From positions 27,373 through 91,372 of the forward strand of contig KV919071.1 in assembly GCA_002049455.2 (NCBI GenBank): DNA of 64,000 bases, in the 5' to 3' direction. Positions 63,201 to 64,000 of the stretch are shown piece after piece. The position numbers and the translations under genes were made by a program. Positions within the stretch are counted from its first letter, which is position 1; each line of letters opens with the position of its first letter. The notes under the pieces were generated by a model that was not told the DNA's origin, made no database searches, and saw nothing but the letters and a program-made list of their open reading frames with translations. The stretch comes from Porphyra umbilicalis (lineage: Eukaryota; Rhodophyta; Bangiophyceae; Bangiales; Bangiaceae).

Positions 63201-63614
63201 AATCGTGAAGGTGATGCAGTGGATGCACGGAGACGTGGTGGTGCAAGCGTTGATGCACGTGCTCGTCCTAGTGCTCCCGATGGTGTGGTTGCCCAAGGTA
63301 TACACGACAAGAATGGCCGTTGCGCAGTGGGGGACCCGGACTTGATCATGCAGCCATTGATGCACGCGCTCGTGGTGGTGCTGCGGTTTGTGTTGTCGCT
63401 CAAGTGGGACCCGAACATGGTGCCGGTGATGGAGTGGAGGCACGGGGACTCGTTGGTGCAGCCGTTGACGCCCGCGCTCGTGGTGGTGCTCTCGTTGGTG
63501 TTGTTGCACAAGACGGACGTGACAATGGTGGCGGTGGTGAAGTGCAATCAGAAGGACGCGCTTGTGGTGCCGTTCACGCACGCGCTCGTGGTGGTGCTGC
63601 CGTTGGTATGGTGA
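60297..63614 (+). CDS. large hypothetical protein with C-terminal 36-residue tandem repeats
   Basis: The first in-frame ATG is at 60297 (MTAEAARVAEKAARAVNAAR); the frame is open from 60195. Order: an Ala/Arg helix, an RGRGGGRERGRGRG block, a helical region (LTGRVGGLAASQLRMLLSAL, LERMQILSQCRGGCGDVEVI), a Pro-rich basic linker, a longer folded-looking domain (about 61440-62200, containing MMDGILLWALYWADSGGVHG and GGAQVDLDIVDGLFRLLSAM), an acidic segment (YDLSEDEAADGEEALNDLTD), then about seven repeats of VDARARAGAPVGVVAQDGR plus a Gly-rich half. At about 63330 the present frame leaves the repeat pattern; the next frame continues it for three more units to 63745. No known family is recognised. 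It may be a mobile-element or lineage-specific protein. Confidence 0.55.
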   Translation: MTAEAARVAEKAARAVNAARAVKRGAVAVARRAEHTAAPAPLAPLGTGREIAPVAGRGRVRGRGGGRERGRGRGDAGPNRLGGRSHAVRRGDGGGSRLESAADSASAAVGGHQPSAGLSGSGRVGACGATPTPRNRQPAVRPTRSYGPAPGGDRAQSASEVIAIVNDGRRVLTGRVGGLAASQLRMLLSALELAGSNYLLSLERMQILSQCRGGCGDVEVIDSLMASAVRILQNDGGGPPSPADTMAPNFLVRQALASHACKGQCFGGVKRSLPLASRPAPSPAPSAALPPAPILNARASPHAPPANAPAASSTRRRPPGRPLPPPAKRLRRTTSHDGDPQAVALVTTFAPPAPRGAPSLPMASGASHGLNALPGAVEPVVPLFFFPARAERRLQLSTADIGSLAEGEDMSKRMMDGILLWALYWADSGGVHGGLRVLSALDAEDVKDAVTDEYLIVNRVAKVLLDRLVFGGGTIIMPAYSGRGWLGLVVRQLHLVVSSVVQTVMGCDAASVHGSAVVLINTCETRGGAQVDLDIVDGLFRLLSAMICQTHLRTRDSLGMRMRVNGCLRMRLPMRRVAIPGGEVADTADHLLAHVCLLHSAKPQAAAVLLRRDNGPQWQKAHAPRRLRGLVRRTVDAHRPGAEIFLEQEPGEELLNGYDLSEDEAADGEEALNDLTDDEDGSGDNSAHNASCKSDSSGGMRRSKDGDSVGDGGGGIDNRNGRGPADGVENGCRTDAHLVLGGSPQGRSRNVPRGGIYDARGPGGGTAATHALGGAVVSVHDHNRRENGGYRRYREVEAPLGCAGVDARARAGAPVGVAARNGRNDGGGGAAAVHGLGGARVDARARAGAPVGVVAQDGRDVGGDGAAALRGLGCALVDARARACAPVGVVAQDGTDDGGGGGVAVRGLGYAYIGARARGHGADDVVAQDGRNDGGGDAVEVPRLGGAAVHARARAGAPVGVVAQDGRGNREGDAVDARRRGGASVDARARPSAPDGVVAQGIHDKNGRCAVGDPDLIMQPLMHALVVVLRFVLSLKWDPNMVPVMEWRHGDSLVQPLTPALVVVLSLVLLHKTDVTMVAVVKCNQKDALVVPFTHALVVVLPLVW

Positions 63615-63650
63615 CTCAAGATCGACACGACACTCGTGGTGAAGGACATG
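62710..63650. repeat. 108-bp coding tandem repeat (36 residues), about 9-10 units
   Basis: Units contain GATGCACGCGCTCGTGCTGG and CCCGTTGGTGTGGTTGCTCA, and diverge mainly in the Gly-rich second half. They stay in one frame except for a single-base shift near 63330. Confidence 0.85.
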
Positions 63651-64000
63651 GCCAAGACGGCAGAGGCGGCGACGGTGGTCGGGTGCTTGAGCAAGACGGG
63701 CGTCGTCCCGCCGCCGCCGACGGCGGTGGTGATGTGCATGCGTGAGGACTCACTGGCGCTGCCGCCGATGCACAGGTTCTCGGTAGCGCTGCCGGTGGTA
63801 TGTTACTTCATGTTCGACGCGACGCTGGAGGTGCACGGCGTAACCCCGTTGAAGGGCCTAGCACAGGAGTCCGTGGCATTGCCGAAGGACCATGGTGTGG
63901 TGCCGCCGCGGGAGTCGGTCTTTTGGTCGGTGATTCTTCTTTGCTGTGCGAGGCTCTCGCCTCACGGCGCGATGATCAGTTGTCAAGCTTTGATGCAAAT

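Noticed and set aside
1-64000. tRNA or rRNA genes
   Set aside because: No cloverleaf with GGTTCRA-type T arm and no conserved rRNA segment was noticed by eye. A covariance search would be needed to exclude them fully.

Overview
The window looks like nuclear DNA of a GC-rich photosynthetic eukaryote, most likely a bangiophyte red alga (Porphyra/Pyropia type); this is inferred from features, not from a search. The supporting features are largely intronless genes of extreme G+C, Ala/Gly/Pro-rich proteins, several N-termini resembling plastid transit peptides, a nuclear copy of the cyanobacterial clock-associated iron-sulfur protein LdpA, and clearly eukaryotic genes (importin-7/8 family, condensin CAP-G, nucleolin-like, TLDc, nucleotide-sugar-type transporter). 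No convincing tRNA, rRNA or CRISPR array was seen.

Layout. 1-10.3 kb is transposon territory: a complete PIF/Harbinger coding pair (transposase 5850-7112 +, companion ORF 7180-9015 -, convergent), and at the left edge a second, near-identical copy of the companion-ORF half, 8,353 bp away and carrying a frameshift. 10.9-24.3 kb is a dense island of host genes: a putative plastid protein with GRW repeats, an organellar single-stranded DNA-binding protein, a small one-helix plastid-type protein, importin-7/8, a TLDc protein and a nucleolin-like RNA-binding protein. 24.7-30 kb is a repeat-rich gap with a 2.35 kb element bounded by 34-bp inverted repeats and a clean 380-bp hAT-type MITE. 31.1-44.0 kb is a second host island: a multi-pass membrane protein, a SLC35-like transporter, an acidic one-pass membrane protein, LdpA and condensin CAP-G. 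44.4-64 kb is lower in GC and dominated by mobile and tandem repeats. It opens with a three-level nest of elements (a hAT with its 8-bp target duplication, containing a TA-flanked element, containing another), followed by a 2.5 kb G-rich satellite, a 69-bp perfect palindrome, and two unrecognised ORFs, one encoding about ten 36-residue repeats.

A recurring oddity is that several otherwise clear genes (SSB, TLDc, nucleolin-like, LdpA, CAP-G, the membrane protein) change reading frame exactly at long G or C homopolymers. In the nucleolin-like gene one extra base in one C-run restores a sensible C-terminus, so most of these breaks are probably homopolymer errors rather than pseudogenes. Start, stop and protein-length statements for those genes are therefore approximate.

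Functionally the two gene islands are ordinary housekeeping: nuclear import, chromosome condensation, nucleolar RNA binding, organelle DNA maintenance, Golgi/ER or plastid transport and redox/clock-linked plastid functions. The unusual material is the transposon biology between and after them.
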